Under the pieces are notes generated by a model that saw only the letters and a program-made list of their open reading frames with translations, searched no databases and was not told the origin of the DNA. This document shows, piece by piece, positions 17,344 through 25,461 of a stretch of 52,350 nucleotides of DNA. Each line of letters opens with the position of its first letter. Position 1 is the stretch's first letter. Origin of the DNA: Paramuribaculum sp. (GTDB lineage Bacteria; Bacteroidota; Bacteroidia; Bacteroidales; Muribaculaceae); assembly GCA_022511125.1 (NCBI GenBank), contig JAFLSD010000013.1, positions 1 to 52,350 on the forward strand. Reading direction: 5' to 3'. A program made the position numbers and the translations under genes.

Positions 17344-18429
17344 ATGATTATTTTTAGAAGAACTATTGTCTTGAGTATAATCGCTTTAGCGGGATTTGTC
17401 TGTGCGGAAGCTAAAACAGTAGTGAGAGACAGTAAAACCGGAGAAACACTTCCCAAAGCATCGATATTTGACAACCGTGGACGTTTCCTCGGAGTAGCTT
17501 CGGAAGATGGTGTCATTCCGAATATTGATGCGAGCAATTATCCACTCAGCATTAAGTTTATAGGATATGAAAACGGCGAAGTGGCGTCTCCGTCGGTTGA
17601 AACAGTGGCACTTGAGAGTTCTTCGTATGAACTTCCGGAAGTGAACGTGAGCAGTAGCGGGAGAGTGCTTCACCTTACAGCATACGCTCGCATCTATTCG
17701 ACTCAAACAACGTCGGGTGATACAATAACCGAGGTTTCGGAAAAGATCATTGATTTTATGATTCCGAAAGGAAAAGTGAAAAAAGTTAAAGCGAGATTGA
17801 ATCCGAGAATTCTCGCATCGCGGTCGGCATATCATTTTACGAATGCCGAAGGACTCGACAGCGTGAGCGACAAAACGGAGCAACATATGTTTTCAAACCT
17901 GATAAGAATTTTCGACCAACGTCCTGTGCCGACGAGTTTTAACAAAGAAGGGACTAAGATTGACAGTGTAGCCGGGAAATATAGCACGAAGGAAGTATGG
18001 CGAAAGATTGGCGAAAAGTATTACGTTGAACATGACGGACTTGCAGACTATAAAAACCATAATTACTCACCATGGGAACTCAAAATGCTCGGTATGACCA
18101 TGACTATGAAAAAGGCTGAGACAAATTATGTTGTCGATAACCTTTCAAAGACTGTGCAGGTAGATGATCTTGACCGTTTTTCTTACGAAGCGGATTTTGA
18201 TCTTAAGGGAAAATGGTTTAAAAAAGCCCTGAAAGCCAATGATACAGTGAATTCAAAGACTTACGGCGAAGTCTTCATAATCGATCGGGAGTATCTGAGT
18301 CCGGAAGAAGCAAAAGAGCTGGAAAAGAATCCTCCGGTAATAGAAAGTGTAGAGATAAAAGCTCCGGCAGGAATCCCGGCGATGCACCCCGAGTCGTTAA
18401 AACTTATGGAAAGGGTGCACGGAAACTAA
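17344..18429 (+). CDS. Exported carboxypeptidase-regulatory-like (CarboxypepD_reg) domain protein
   Basis: About 361 residues. I use the ATG at 17344 because it places a good signal peptide at the N-terminus (MIIFRRTIVLSIIALAGFVC, then AEA); the ATG at 17311 adds a polar, unlikely extension. The mature N-terminus has a CarboxypepD_reg-like beta sandwich: VVRDSKTGETLPKASIFDNR and LSIKFIGYENGE. The following roughly 270 residues (from SSYELPEVNVSSSG) match nothing I can name; they are rich in Lys and in beta strands. This architecture is widespread in Bacteroidota secreted proteins of unknown role. It lies 64 bp after the AsmA-like gene and may be co-transcribed. Confidence 0.7.
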   Translation: MIIFRRTIVLSIIALAGFVCAEAKTVVRDSKTGETLPKASIFDNRGRFLGVASEDGVIPNIDASNYPLSIKFIGYENGEVASPSVETVALESSSYELPEVNVSSSGRVLHLTAYARIYSTQTTSGDTITEVSEKIIDFMIPKGKVKKVKARLNPRILASRSAYHFTNAEGLDSVSDKTEQHMFSNLIRIFDQRPVPTSFNKEGTKIDSVAGKYSTKEVWRKIGEKYYVEHDGLADYKNHNYSPWELKMLGMTMTMKKAETNYVVDNLSKTVQVDDLDRFSYEADFDLKGKWFKKALKANDTVNSKTYGEVFIIDREYLSPEEAKELEKNPPVIESVEIKAPAGIPAMHPESLKLMERVHGN

Positions 18430-18463
18430 CGGCAACAAATGGGTTGAAGGATGAAATGAGGGC

Positions 18464-19528
18464 TTACTGAATGAGATCCCGGAAAATGTCAAGAATAACC
18501 GGGATTTCGTCGGGCATAACCGTTTCTCCAAGCTCTACTGCGCCAGGTTCCTTGAGCAATGTGAAACTAATGCGTCCGGGAACAACGTTTTTCTTGTCGT
18601 GTTTCATGAAATCGATGATGGCCGGATAGTCGTCGCATGAGATAGCCGGTGTGCCATAATGAGATTTAACAAAATCGACAACTGAATAAAGGGCTGTGGA
18701 TGGGAATCCGAGCCGTTGACGTGACAGAATCAGATCAATAACCAATCCCCATGCAACTGCAAAACCGTGGGGTACAGATGCGTCTTTGGAGAAGGCGAGA
18801 CTTTCAAAAGCGTGGGCTGGTGTATGGCCGAGGTTGAGCGCTTTCCTTAGTCCGCGTTCTGTCGGATCGGCCTTGACTATAGCTTCTTTTACTCTTACAC
18901 TTTCTTCGACGAGCGGAAGAAGCAAATCGAGATTAGGCGATGTGATGTCGAAACCCATGATTTTCTTAAAAGCGGTAGGGCCAGAGAGGAGACTGTGTTT
19001 AATCATTTCGGCAAATCCGGATAGTAACTCTTCGGCTGTTAAAGTGTCAAAAAAACGAGTGGAAATTATGACAGCTTCCGCATTGCGAAAGGCACCGATC
19101 TCATTTTTGAGGCCGTGGAAATTTATGCCGGTCTTTCCTCCCACGGCAGCATCGACGGCAGCAAGCAGAGTCGTGGGAATGTTGATGAACCGGATTCCAC
19201 GCTTGAATGTGGCCGCTGCGAAACCTCCGATGTCTGTCACCACTCCTCCTCCGACATTGATCAGAAGGGATTTTCGTGTTGCGCCTCCGTCAACAAGACT
19301 TGCCCATATTGCAGCGAGTGAATCGAGATTTTTCGCTTCATCTCCCGCGGGTATCGTAATTTCGATTGCTTTCTTAAGTTCGGGACAATCGCTTAAAAGT
19401 CGGGGAAGAACGAGCTGCGAGGTGTTTTTGTCGGTAAGAATGAATACCGAAGCAGGATTTGCGCGCTGAATCGTTTCGGCAAGCTCTTGAGAGAAGTTAT
19501 TTGAAAAAATCAAAGTCTGTTCGTTCAT
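18464..19528 (-). CDS. aroB: 3-dehydroquinate synthase
   Basis: A 354-residue AroB, the second step of the shikimate pathway, converting DAHP to 3-dehydroquinate with NAD and a metal ion. NAD-binding loops are visible as NVGGGVVTDIGGF and INIPTTLLAAVDAAVGGKTG. Metal ligands fit the Glu of SGFAEMIKH, the His of LNLGHTPAHAFE and the His of VPHGFAVAWG. GHTPAHA replaces the more usual GHTIGHA. The length is normal for the family. Its start overlaps the stop of the HAD phosphatase gene by 4 bp, so the two are translationally coupled. It is convergent with the preceding exported-protein gene. Confidence 0.96.
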   Translation of the reverse strand: MNEQTLIFSNNFSQELAETIQRANPASVFILTDKNTSQLVLPRLLSDCPELKKAIEITIPAGDEAKNLDSLAAIWASLVDGGATRKSLLINVGGGVVTDIGGFAAATFKRGIRFINIPTTLLAAVDAAVGGKTGINFHGLKNEIGAFRNAEAVIISTRFFDTLTAEELLSGFAEMIKHSLLSGPTAFKKIMGFDITSPNLDLLLPLVEESVRVKEAIVKADPTERGLRKALNLGHTPAHAFESLAFSKDASVPHGFAVAWGLVIDLILSRQRLGFPSTALYSVVDFVKSHYGTPAISCDDYPAIIDFMKHDKKNVVPGRISFTLLKEPGAVELGETVMPDEIPVILDIFRDLIQ

Positions 19529-20268
19529 GATCGTCTGTGAGTTTTTAATTCGTCCAAAAGTATGGGGAGTTTGTCAGCTAAATCGTTCATAGAAGGGAAA
19601 ACGACGTGTGCTCCGCTTTCATAAAGTTCCTCTTCCGAAATGGGCCCGGTGGTGACACCAATCGTGAATGCCCGAGCCGCAAATCCGGCAGCCACGCCGA
19701 GAGGAGCATTTTCAATGACAATCGACTGGAAAGGAAGGACTCCGGCTATCGACATGGCTTTTATGTAGGGTAGTGGATCGGGTTTTCCTCTTTCGACATC
19801 GGCGGCAGTGATCCTCATTTCAGGACTGAATGCTCCAGGAAAGTCGGAGTCGATTCGGCTGATGAGCGAACTCTGTGCGGAGCCTGTGACAAGGACACGC
19901 TTAATGTTTCTTTCCTTCAGCGTTTCAAGCATCCGAGCCGCTCCAGGCATAGTCAGGGGGTCCGGGTGTTTCCGGAAGAGAACTGTTTTCCTATGATAGA
20001 GCTTCTTAGCTTCCTCTTCTGTTGCCTCTCGTCCGAACTCCTTGAGGAATAGTCGATTGATTGTGTCTGCTCCGGTTCGTCCCTCATGCCGGAAAAACTC
20101 ATCGAGGGGCATATCGATGCCAACTTCGGCCATCATTTCTTTCCAAGCAGCGGCGTGATTGGGCATAGAATCGTAGAGAGTTCCATCCATGTCGATTAGG
20201 GCTGCAAGCGGTTCGAAATAGAAGAAACTTGTGCACTTGAAATAGTAATCTATGTTTTTTGTAAACAT
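19525..20268 (-). CDS. HAD-superfamily hydrolase, beta-phosphoglucomutase-like
   Basis: A 247-residue cytoplasmic HAD enzyme. Motif I is LIDMDGTLYDSMPNH (the first Asp of D-x-D is the nucleophile), motif II the Thr/Ser of VLVTGSAQ, motif III the Lys of ERGKPDPLPY and motif IV IENAPLG. The helical cap inserted after motif I (about residues 40-110) is the C1 type seen in beta-phosphoglucomutase and sugar-phosphate phosphatases. The first 18 residues are poorly conserved-looking, so the true start may be slightly internal, but it must precede FEPLAALID. It is the first gene of a two-gene unit with aroB. Substrate unknown; a phosphorylated sugar is likely from the subfamily. Confidence 0.85.
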   Translation of the reverse strand: MFTKNIDYYFKCTSFFYFEPLAALIDMDGTLYDSMPNHAAAWKEMMAEVGIDMPLDEFFRHEGRTGADTINRLFLKEFGREATEEEAKKLYHRKTVLFRKHPDPLTMPGAARMLETLKERNIKRVLVTGSAQSSLISRIDSDFPGAFSPEMRITAADVERGKPDPLPYIKAMSIAGVLPFQSIVIENAPLGVAAGFAARAFTIGVTTGPISEEELYESGAHVVFPSMNDLADKLPILLDELKTHRRS

Positions 20269-20598
20269 CCGTGTTCGAATGAAGTTATAGTGGCGGCAAA
20301 GTTAACCACAAATTATGTTTTTGGAAAAAATAGTTGAGGTGAAGATGGCTTGTTTATCGGGTTAAACGTTAAATAAGTTTAAAATAGTGATTGATGAAAA
20401 TGCGGATATGGCTGATAGTCAAACGGAAAGGGTGGGCAACTTTTAAGGTATAGGCCAAATTCGCAGATAGGCTGTCGGTATGTGTTGTAACTTTGTAATG
20501 TGATTTTGCAATAGGAAGCAAAAGAAGCGAAAAAATAAAACATAGAAATTTGTAAATTTGCAGAGAAAAATCAACGATAACTTCAAAATTCAAGAAAT
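20269..20598. other. Intergenic region with divergent promoters (HAD-aroB and purC)
   Basis: A TAACTTTG element for the HAD-aroB unit lies on the minus strand at 20297-20304. A TAAATTTG element for purC lies on the plus strand at 20554-20561. Another TAACTTTG (20488-20495, plus) has no partner at -33. No protein or RNA gene was recognised. Confidence 0.5.
20554..20561 (+). promoter_or_regulatory. -7 element of purC-ubiE
   Basis: TAAATTTG is an exact match to TAnnTTTG and lies 37 bp upstream of the purC start codon. The -33 TTTG is not evident at 19-21 bp upstream. Confidence 0.45.
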
Positions 20599-21558
20599 AT
20601 GGCAACAACCTTAACCAAAACAGACTTCAATTTCCCCGGTCAAACCGATGTTTATCATGGCAAGGTGAGAGATGTTTATTCTATCGATCCTGATTTGTTA
20701 GCGATGGTTGCTACCGACCGTATATCTGCTTTCGACGTAATCCTGCCGAAAGGCATACCTTACAAAGGTCAGGTTCTCAATCAGATAGCTACTTATTTTC
20801 TTGAAGCGACCCAGGACATAGTGCCAAACTGGCGTCTGGCTACCCCCGACCCGATGGTTACAGTGGGCACAAGAGCCGAAGGCTTCAAAGTGGAAATGAT
20901 CATCCGCGGCTATCTTACAGGAAGTGCCTGGCGTGAATATCAGAACGGCTGCCGCGAACTATGCGGAGTGAAGCTTCCGGAAGGGATGCGTGAGAACGAG
21001 AAGTTTCCCGAACCGATAATCACTCCTACCACAAAAGCTGAAGCGGGTCATGACGAGAATATCAGCAAAGAAGAAATTATAGCTCAAGGTCTTGTGAGTG
21101 CTGAAGATTATGCCGTAATGGAAGATTATACCCGCAAACTTTTCAAACGCGGCACAGAGATGGCAGCTGAAAAGGGTCTGATCCTTGTGGATACGAAATA
21201 TGAATTCGGCAAGCATGACGGAAAAGTGATCCTGATAGATGAAATCCACACTCCCGACTCTTCGAGATATTTCTATGCAGAAGGTTATGAAGAAAGATTC
21301 GAGAAGGGAGAACCTCAGAAGCAGCTTTCTAAAGAGTTCGTCAGACAATGGCTGATAGAACACGATTTCATGGGTAAAGCCGGTCAGACCGTACCGGAAA
21401 TGAGCGATGAATTCTGTGACAGTGTGAGTGAGCGTTATATAGAACTCTACGAGAAGGTTACGGGTCAGCAGTTTGTGAAAGCCGATGAGACCGACCTAAC
21501 GAAGAGAATTGCGTTGAACGTGCTTGACTGTCTTGAAAATCTGAAAAGCCGCCGTTGA
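20599..21558 (+). CDS. purC: Phosphoribosylaminoimidazole-succinocarboxamide synthase
   Basis: A 319-residue SAICAR synthetase of purine synthesis, joining aspartate to CAIR with ATP. Typical features are [12 protein letters not shown] near the start (nucleotide-binding loop), [29 protein letters not shown], and [11 protein letters not shown] in the second half. The length matches the longer form common in Bacteroidota. ubiE follows after a single base, so the two genes form an operon. Cytoplasmic. Confidence 0.96.
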   Translation: MATTLTKTDFNFPGQTDVYHGKVRDVYSIDPDLLAMVATDRISAFDVILPKGIPYKGQVLNQIATYFLEATQDIVPNWRLATPDPMVTVGTRAEGFKVEMIIRGYLTGSAWREYQNGCRELCGVKLPEGMRENEKFPEPIITPTTKAEAGHDENISKEEIIAQGLVSAEDYAVMEDYTRKLFKRGTEMAAEKGLILVDTKYEFGKHDGKVILIDEIHTPDSSRYFYAEGYEERFEKGEPQKQLSKEFVRQWLIEHDFMGKAGQTVPEMSDEFCDSVSERYIELYEKVTGQQFVKADETDLTKRIALNVLDCLENLKSRR

Positions 21559-21559
21559 G

Positions 21560-22303
21560 ATGAAGGCCGATTGCGAGGATGTGAAGCCATACGGCAAGGG
21601 TGACACCTCAAAGTCAGAAGAGGTAAAAGATATGTTTGACCATATCGCTCCGAAGTATGATTTCATGAATCGCGCTATGACTCTTGGTCTTGATAAAGGC
21701 TGGCGCCGTAAGGCGATAAAAGAGATAGCAAAATCGGGGAGTAAGGAGATTTTAGATATCGCTTGCGGCACAGGCGATATGGCTATAAAAATGGTGAAAA
21801 CGATTCCGGGAGCGAAAGTGACCGGAATCGACCTTTCTCCCGGGATGCTCGATGAGGGGAGAAGGAAAGTAACTGAAGCCGGACTCTCGGAGAAAATAGT
21901 ACTGCTTGAAGGAGATTCACTGAAAATGCCTTTTGAGGATGGAAGTTTCGATGCAATAACAGTGGCTTTCGGTGTAAGGAATTTCGAGAATCTTGAGCAA
22001 GGTTACCGAGAGATGTGGAGAGTGTTGAAGCCCGGTGGCGTTTTAGTGGTTTTAGAACTCTCAACTCCGCAGGGAAGGTTGACTGGGAGGGGATATAAAT
22101 TTTACACACGTTATGTGATACCGAGTCTTGGAAAACTCGTGTCCGGTGATTCTCGAGCATACAGCTATCTTCCGGAAAGTATTGCAGCAGTTCCCCAACG
22201 AGAAAAAATGACCCGTATGATGGAAGAGTCGGGTTTCAATGAAACCTGTTATAAGGAACTGACATTCGGGAGTTGCACCATTTATGTAGGAAAGAAGGGA
22301 TAA
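21560..22303 (+). CDS. ubiE: Demethylmenaquinone methyltransferase
   Basis: A 247-residue SAM-dependent methyltransferase of the UbiE/MenG family, which adds the ring methyl in the last step of menaquinone synthesis. SAM-binding motif I is ILDIACGTGDMAIKM. Family signatures are YDFMNRAMTLGLDKGWRRKA near the N-terminus and ITVAFGVRNFENLEQGYREM in the middle. It starts one base after purC stops. In many Bacteroidales purC-ubiE is followed by aroE (known synteny, recalled, not checked); here a convergent TlpA gene follows instead. Menaquinone is the likely electron acceptor of the VKOR protein in this window. Confidence 0.94.
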   Translation: MKADCEDVKPYGKGDTSKSEEVKDMFDHIAPKYDFMNRAMTLGLDKGWRRKAIKEIAKSGSKEILDIACGTGDMAIKMVKTIPGAKVTGIDLSPGMLDEGRRKVTEAGLSEKIVLLEGDSLKMPFEDGSFDAITVAFGVRNFENLEQGYREMWRVLKPGGVLVVLELSTPQGRLTGRGYKFYTRYVIPSLGKLVSGDSRAYSYLPESIAAVPQREKMTRMMEESGFNETCYKELTFGSCTIYVGKKG

Positions 22304-22352
22304 GTTATGTCTGTGGTCAGGCAACCACGGATACTGAAGCGAAATGACAGAA

Positions 22353-23441
22353 TTATTCCGAAAGATATTTTTTAATTGCGTTTTCAATTTCCTGTCCTCG
22401 AATATCCCTTTCCAATATAATACCCTCAGGATCAAAAAGCATTATCATCGGAATTCCATTGAAGCCGTATAATTCCATCGGAGTCATTCCAGCATCCAAA
22501 ATCTGAGGCCATTTATATCCCTGCTGCTCTATGCATTCAATAGAATTATCAAATGAGTCGCATGTAGCTATTCCTACGATTTCGAACAATGGATTGTCAG
22601 CGTACCTATCATAAAGCGGAATCAGCGTTTCTTTTCCTTCAGCAAGACACGGACTACACCATGATGCCCAAAAATCAACAAGAACATATTTGCCTTTGCC
22701 TATAAAATCAGATAGTCGTATTGTATCACCAGTAATATTTTTACCTTCCAAATCTATGAATATAGAGCCCGGTAAAGCTTTTTTCTTAGCTTGGTATTGG
22801 CTGTTTAGAAATATAGTGTATGGGAGTTTTTTAATGTCGTAAGGGACAACAGTGAAAATTTCATCCCATTCGGTGGGAGTCAGTTCAAAATCAGAGATCT
22901 GAAACCATAATGCATCTTCTCCTAAGCCATTTGCATTTTCCGTAAGGATATCAATAAAATATTTTAAATCGGGATAGATATTATCTTTAAAAAGAAAAAA
23001 CCGTTCTTTCATGTCATCTTCCGTTAAAGTAGAATCGGCCTGCAATTCAAGAACATAGTTCATTAATTTTTCATTATAATTATTCAAATTGTTGCGATAA
23101 TTATAATATTTAGTATTCAGTTCAGAATACGGTTTAGGTAGATGTGTCTGAAAATCAGGTATTATCAAGGAGTCTAATATACAGTTAGCATATTCGGGAT
23201 ATATGTCAAATCTTACCAAAGCATGTCGGGAGTAATCACCTTCCATATAGAACTTACCATTAAAAACAGTAGCAGTGTCAATAATTTGGTGATTATTGCC
23301 ATAATCTGACATTTTAACTTGCATGCCATCATATCCTTCTATTGTTCCCTCAACCTTATAATGTATAATCTGAGCCTTTAAAACGGGTGCGGAGAATACT
23401 GAGATCAAGAATGCGAGTTTGAGTATTTTACGGATAATCAT
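22353..23441 (-). CDS. TlpA-like thiol-disulfide reductase with N-terminal DUF4369-like domain
   Basis: About 362 residues from ATG 23441, which places a clean signal peptide first (MIIRKILKLAFLISVFSAPV, then LKAQ); an ATG 30 bp upstream is possible. The N-terminal third (YKVEGTIEGYDGMQVKMSDY) resembles the DUF4369 beta domain common in Bacteroidota TlpA proteins. A polar helical middle follows. The C-terminal third is a TlpA/AhpC-type thioredoxin fold with active site FWASWCSPCLAEGK (Cys262 and Cys265 in this numbering) and cis-Pro in NGIPMIMLFD. It is likely a periplasmic thiol reductase. It is monocistronic, convergent with ubiE. AT content appears higher than in its neighbours. Confidence 0.82.
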   Translation of the reverse strand: MIIRKILKLAFLISVFSAPVLKAQIIHYKVEGTIEGYDGMQVKMSDYGNNHQIIDTATVFNGKFYMEGDYSRHALVRFDIYPEYANCILDSLIIPDFQTHLPKPYSELNTKYYNYRNNLNNYNEKLMNYVLELQADSTLTEDDMKERFFLFKDNIYPDLKYFIDILTENANGLGEDALWFQISDFELTPTEWDEIFTVVPYDIKKLPYTIFLNSQYQAKKKALPGSIFIDLEGKNITGDTIRLSDFIGKGKYVLVDFWASWCSPCLAEGKETLIPLYDRYADNPLFEIVGIATCDSFDNSIECIEQQGYKWPQILDAGMTPMELYGFNGIPMIMLFDPEGIILERDIRGQEIENAIKKYLSE

Positions 23442-23689
23442 GATTTTAATACTATTGATCCATTGTTTCATGCAAATTTATAGATTTGAATCCACAACGC
23501 AAAATGATTGGCAGATTGCTAAGAAGAATGAAAATTCACGGTTCTTGACAAGTGAGGCAGTGGGGACGTTTGTTTTGAAGCTAAGAAATAAATTCGTAAA
23601 TTAGCAAATCTTATGGATTGAACTGCCCCAATTTGCCTATGGGGAAGAAATGCTCTTAGTCAAACAATTAAATAGAAAATTAAAACAAG

Positions 23690-25342
23690 ATGATAAATAA
23701 GTTAAGTTGGAGATTACTGTTTCTGTCTGCATTCGTTTTATTGTGGGGATGTTCGGACGATGAACCATATTCACCCACTCCGGATGAAAACAAGAATGCG
23801 GATTTAGAAAGTTTTACTGTGAATGTAGATTCTCCTGTGGTTTTTACAGAAGCCGGTGAGTCGAAGACGATTGAATTTTCGATACTTCCGGAATATCTTG
23901 ATTTCGCTTATGACGTGAAGAGCGGGAATTGCGCAGTCAATCTAAGTTATGATAAAGGTATTAATGCTTACAACAACGGTTCTTACCCGGTGAAAATAGA
24001 AGATATAAGCCCTGCGAGAGATGGTTCCGGTAACATAATAAAGGGAAGCTATATAGCAAAGCTAAGAGATTCGGGAGACAATATATTCACTTACAGCGAA
24101 AAATTATATCTAACGCTTGTGTATAAAAATGCCAAAGGGTTGATAATGTCTGCAATGTCGAATGCTTTTACTGTAGAATATGAGAATGATTCTCCGTTGC
24201 TTCTTAATACGGGTTTGCCAATAGTGATTATTGATATTCCTAACAAGGCCGAAATTACATCAAAAGATAATTGGGCGAGTAAAATCAATATCACTATCTA
24301 TGATGAAAACGGGAAAATAGATTACAATGACTCCGAGCTTCAGATGAAGGGTCGTGGTAACAGCACGTGGGGTTATCCTAAAAAGCCATACGCATTAAAA
24401 CTCAACAAGAAAGAAAAAATACTTGGGATGAGTAAGCATAAAAGATGGTGTCTTCTGGCAAATTATCTGGATAGAACGATGATCAGGAATGCCGTAGCAT
24501 TCGAGGTGTCGCGAAAGACAGGTCTTGCGTATACTCCTGACGGCAGATTCGTGGAATTGATCGTGAACGGAACTCATCGCGGGAACTATTATCTGACTGA
24601 GCAAATAAAAGTGGATAAAAACCGCGTGAATATCACAGATCCAGATGATGAGGACTTACCCAAAGAGGGCGATTACAACACCCGCGGTTATATTTTCGAA
24701 CTTGATATTTATTTTGACGAGCAGTATAAATTCCGTTCATCGATATTCGATATGCCTTATATGTTCAAAGATCCGGATGAAGTATGGGCATCGGAAGTGA
24801 GCTATATCAAACAATATGTGAAGATGATGGAAGAATCCATAGCCAAAATAAATACAGGATCGAGTGATTACATGGATTATCTGGACGCAGAATCTTTTGC
24901 CGACTGGTGGCTCGTCCATGAAATCATGACAAATGGCGAGCCGAATCATCCAAAGAGCAGTTATATGTATAAGGATGTTGACGGCAAAATGTTTATGGGG
25001 CCCGTGTGGGATTTCGACTGGGCGACCTTAGTAGCCATAAAAACAACGGGTTTTGCTGTAAAAAATTCTTTATATTTCAATCGTTTGTTCCAAGATGCAC
25101 AATTCGTGAAACTCGTAAAGGAACGGTATGCGATGTTTAAGTCCGGTCTGAATGAAATTCCCGCATATATAGATGGTCTGAAAGAGCTTTTACGCAAAAG
25201 CGATTCGATAAATTACAAGATGTGGGGTTATACAGGGGAGCCGAATAATGATGCGGCTGATTACGATAAAGCGATGAATAATCTTAAATCGGTATATGAA
25301 GCGAGGATTAAGTGGCTTGATACGGCGATAAACAATATGTAA
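23690..25342 (+). CDS. CotH-kinase-family lipoprotein
   Basis: A 550-residue surface or periplasmic lipoprotein: signal helix, then LLWGC with Cys21 as the lipidation site. Residues about 40-170 form a beta-sandwich-like N-terminal region. The CotH kinase-like domain follows: LQMKGRGNSTWGYPKKPYA, then RWCLLANYLDRTMIRNAVA, HRGNYYLTEQIKVDKNRVNI, SSYMYKDVDGKMFMGP and VWDFDW near residue 445. CotH proteins in spore formers are atypical protein kinases; Bacteroidota members are exported and often occur near glycan-degrading genes. Activity here is inferred from family only. It is a single gene on the plus strand with no close partner. Confidence 0.85.
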   Translation: MINKLSWRLLFLSAFVLLWGCSDDEPYSPTPDENKNADLESFTVNVDSPVVFTEAGESKTIEFSILPEYLDFAYDVKSGNCAVNLSYDKGINAYNNGSYPVKIEDISPARDGSGNIIKGSYIAKLRDSGDNIFTYSEKLYLTLVYKNAKGLIMSAMSNAFTVEYENDSPLLLNTGLPIVIIDIPNKAEITSKDNWASKINITIYDENGKIDYNDSELQMKGRGNSTWGYPKKPYALKLNKKEKILGMSKHKRWCLLANYLDRTMIRNAVAFEVSRKTGLAYTPDGRFVELIVNGTHRGNYYLTEQIKVDKNRVNITDPDDEDLPKEGDYNTRGYIFELDIYFDEQYKFRSSIFDMPYMFKDPDEVWASEVSYIKQYVKMMEESIAKINTGSSDYMDYLDAESFADWWLVHEIMTNGEPNHPKSSYMYKDVDGKMFMGPVWDFDWATLVAIKTTGFAVKNSLYFNRLFQDAQFVKLVKERYAMFKSGLNEIPAYIDGLKELLRKSDSINYKMWGYTGEPNNDAADYDKAMNNLKSVYEARIKWLDTAINNM

Positions 25343-25403
25343 GACCGGAATGGTCAAAATTGATTTTACCGGTAATAAATGGTTACAAATGAAACTTTTT
25401 GAG

Positions 25404-25411
25404 TAATTTTG
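25404..25411 (+). promoter_or_regulatory. Possible -7 element of the M13 peptidase gene
   Basis: TAATTTTG matches TAnnTTTG, 50 bp upstream of the ATG. No clear -33 element. Confidence 0.35.
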
Positions 25412-25461
25412 CACTCTAATATTTCAGAAATAGAATAAAGTAACATTAACCGGACAATAAA

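Noticed and set aside
20369-20608. 79-codon minus-strand frame upstream of purC
   Set aside because: It overlaps the purC start and promoter, and is hydrophobic and low-complexity. Probably chance.
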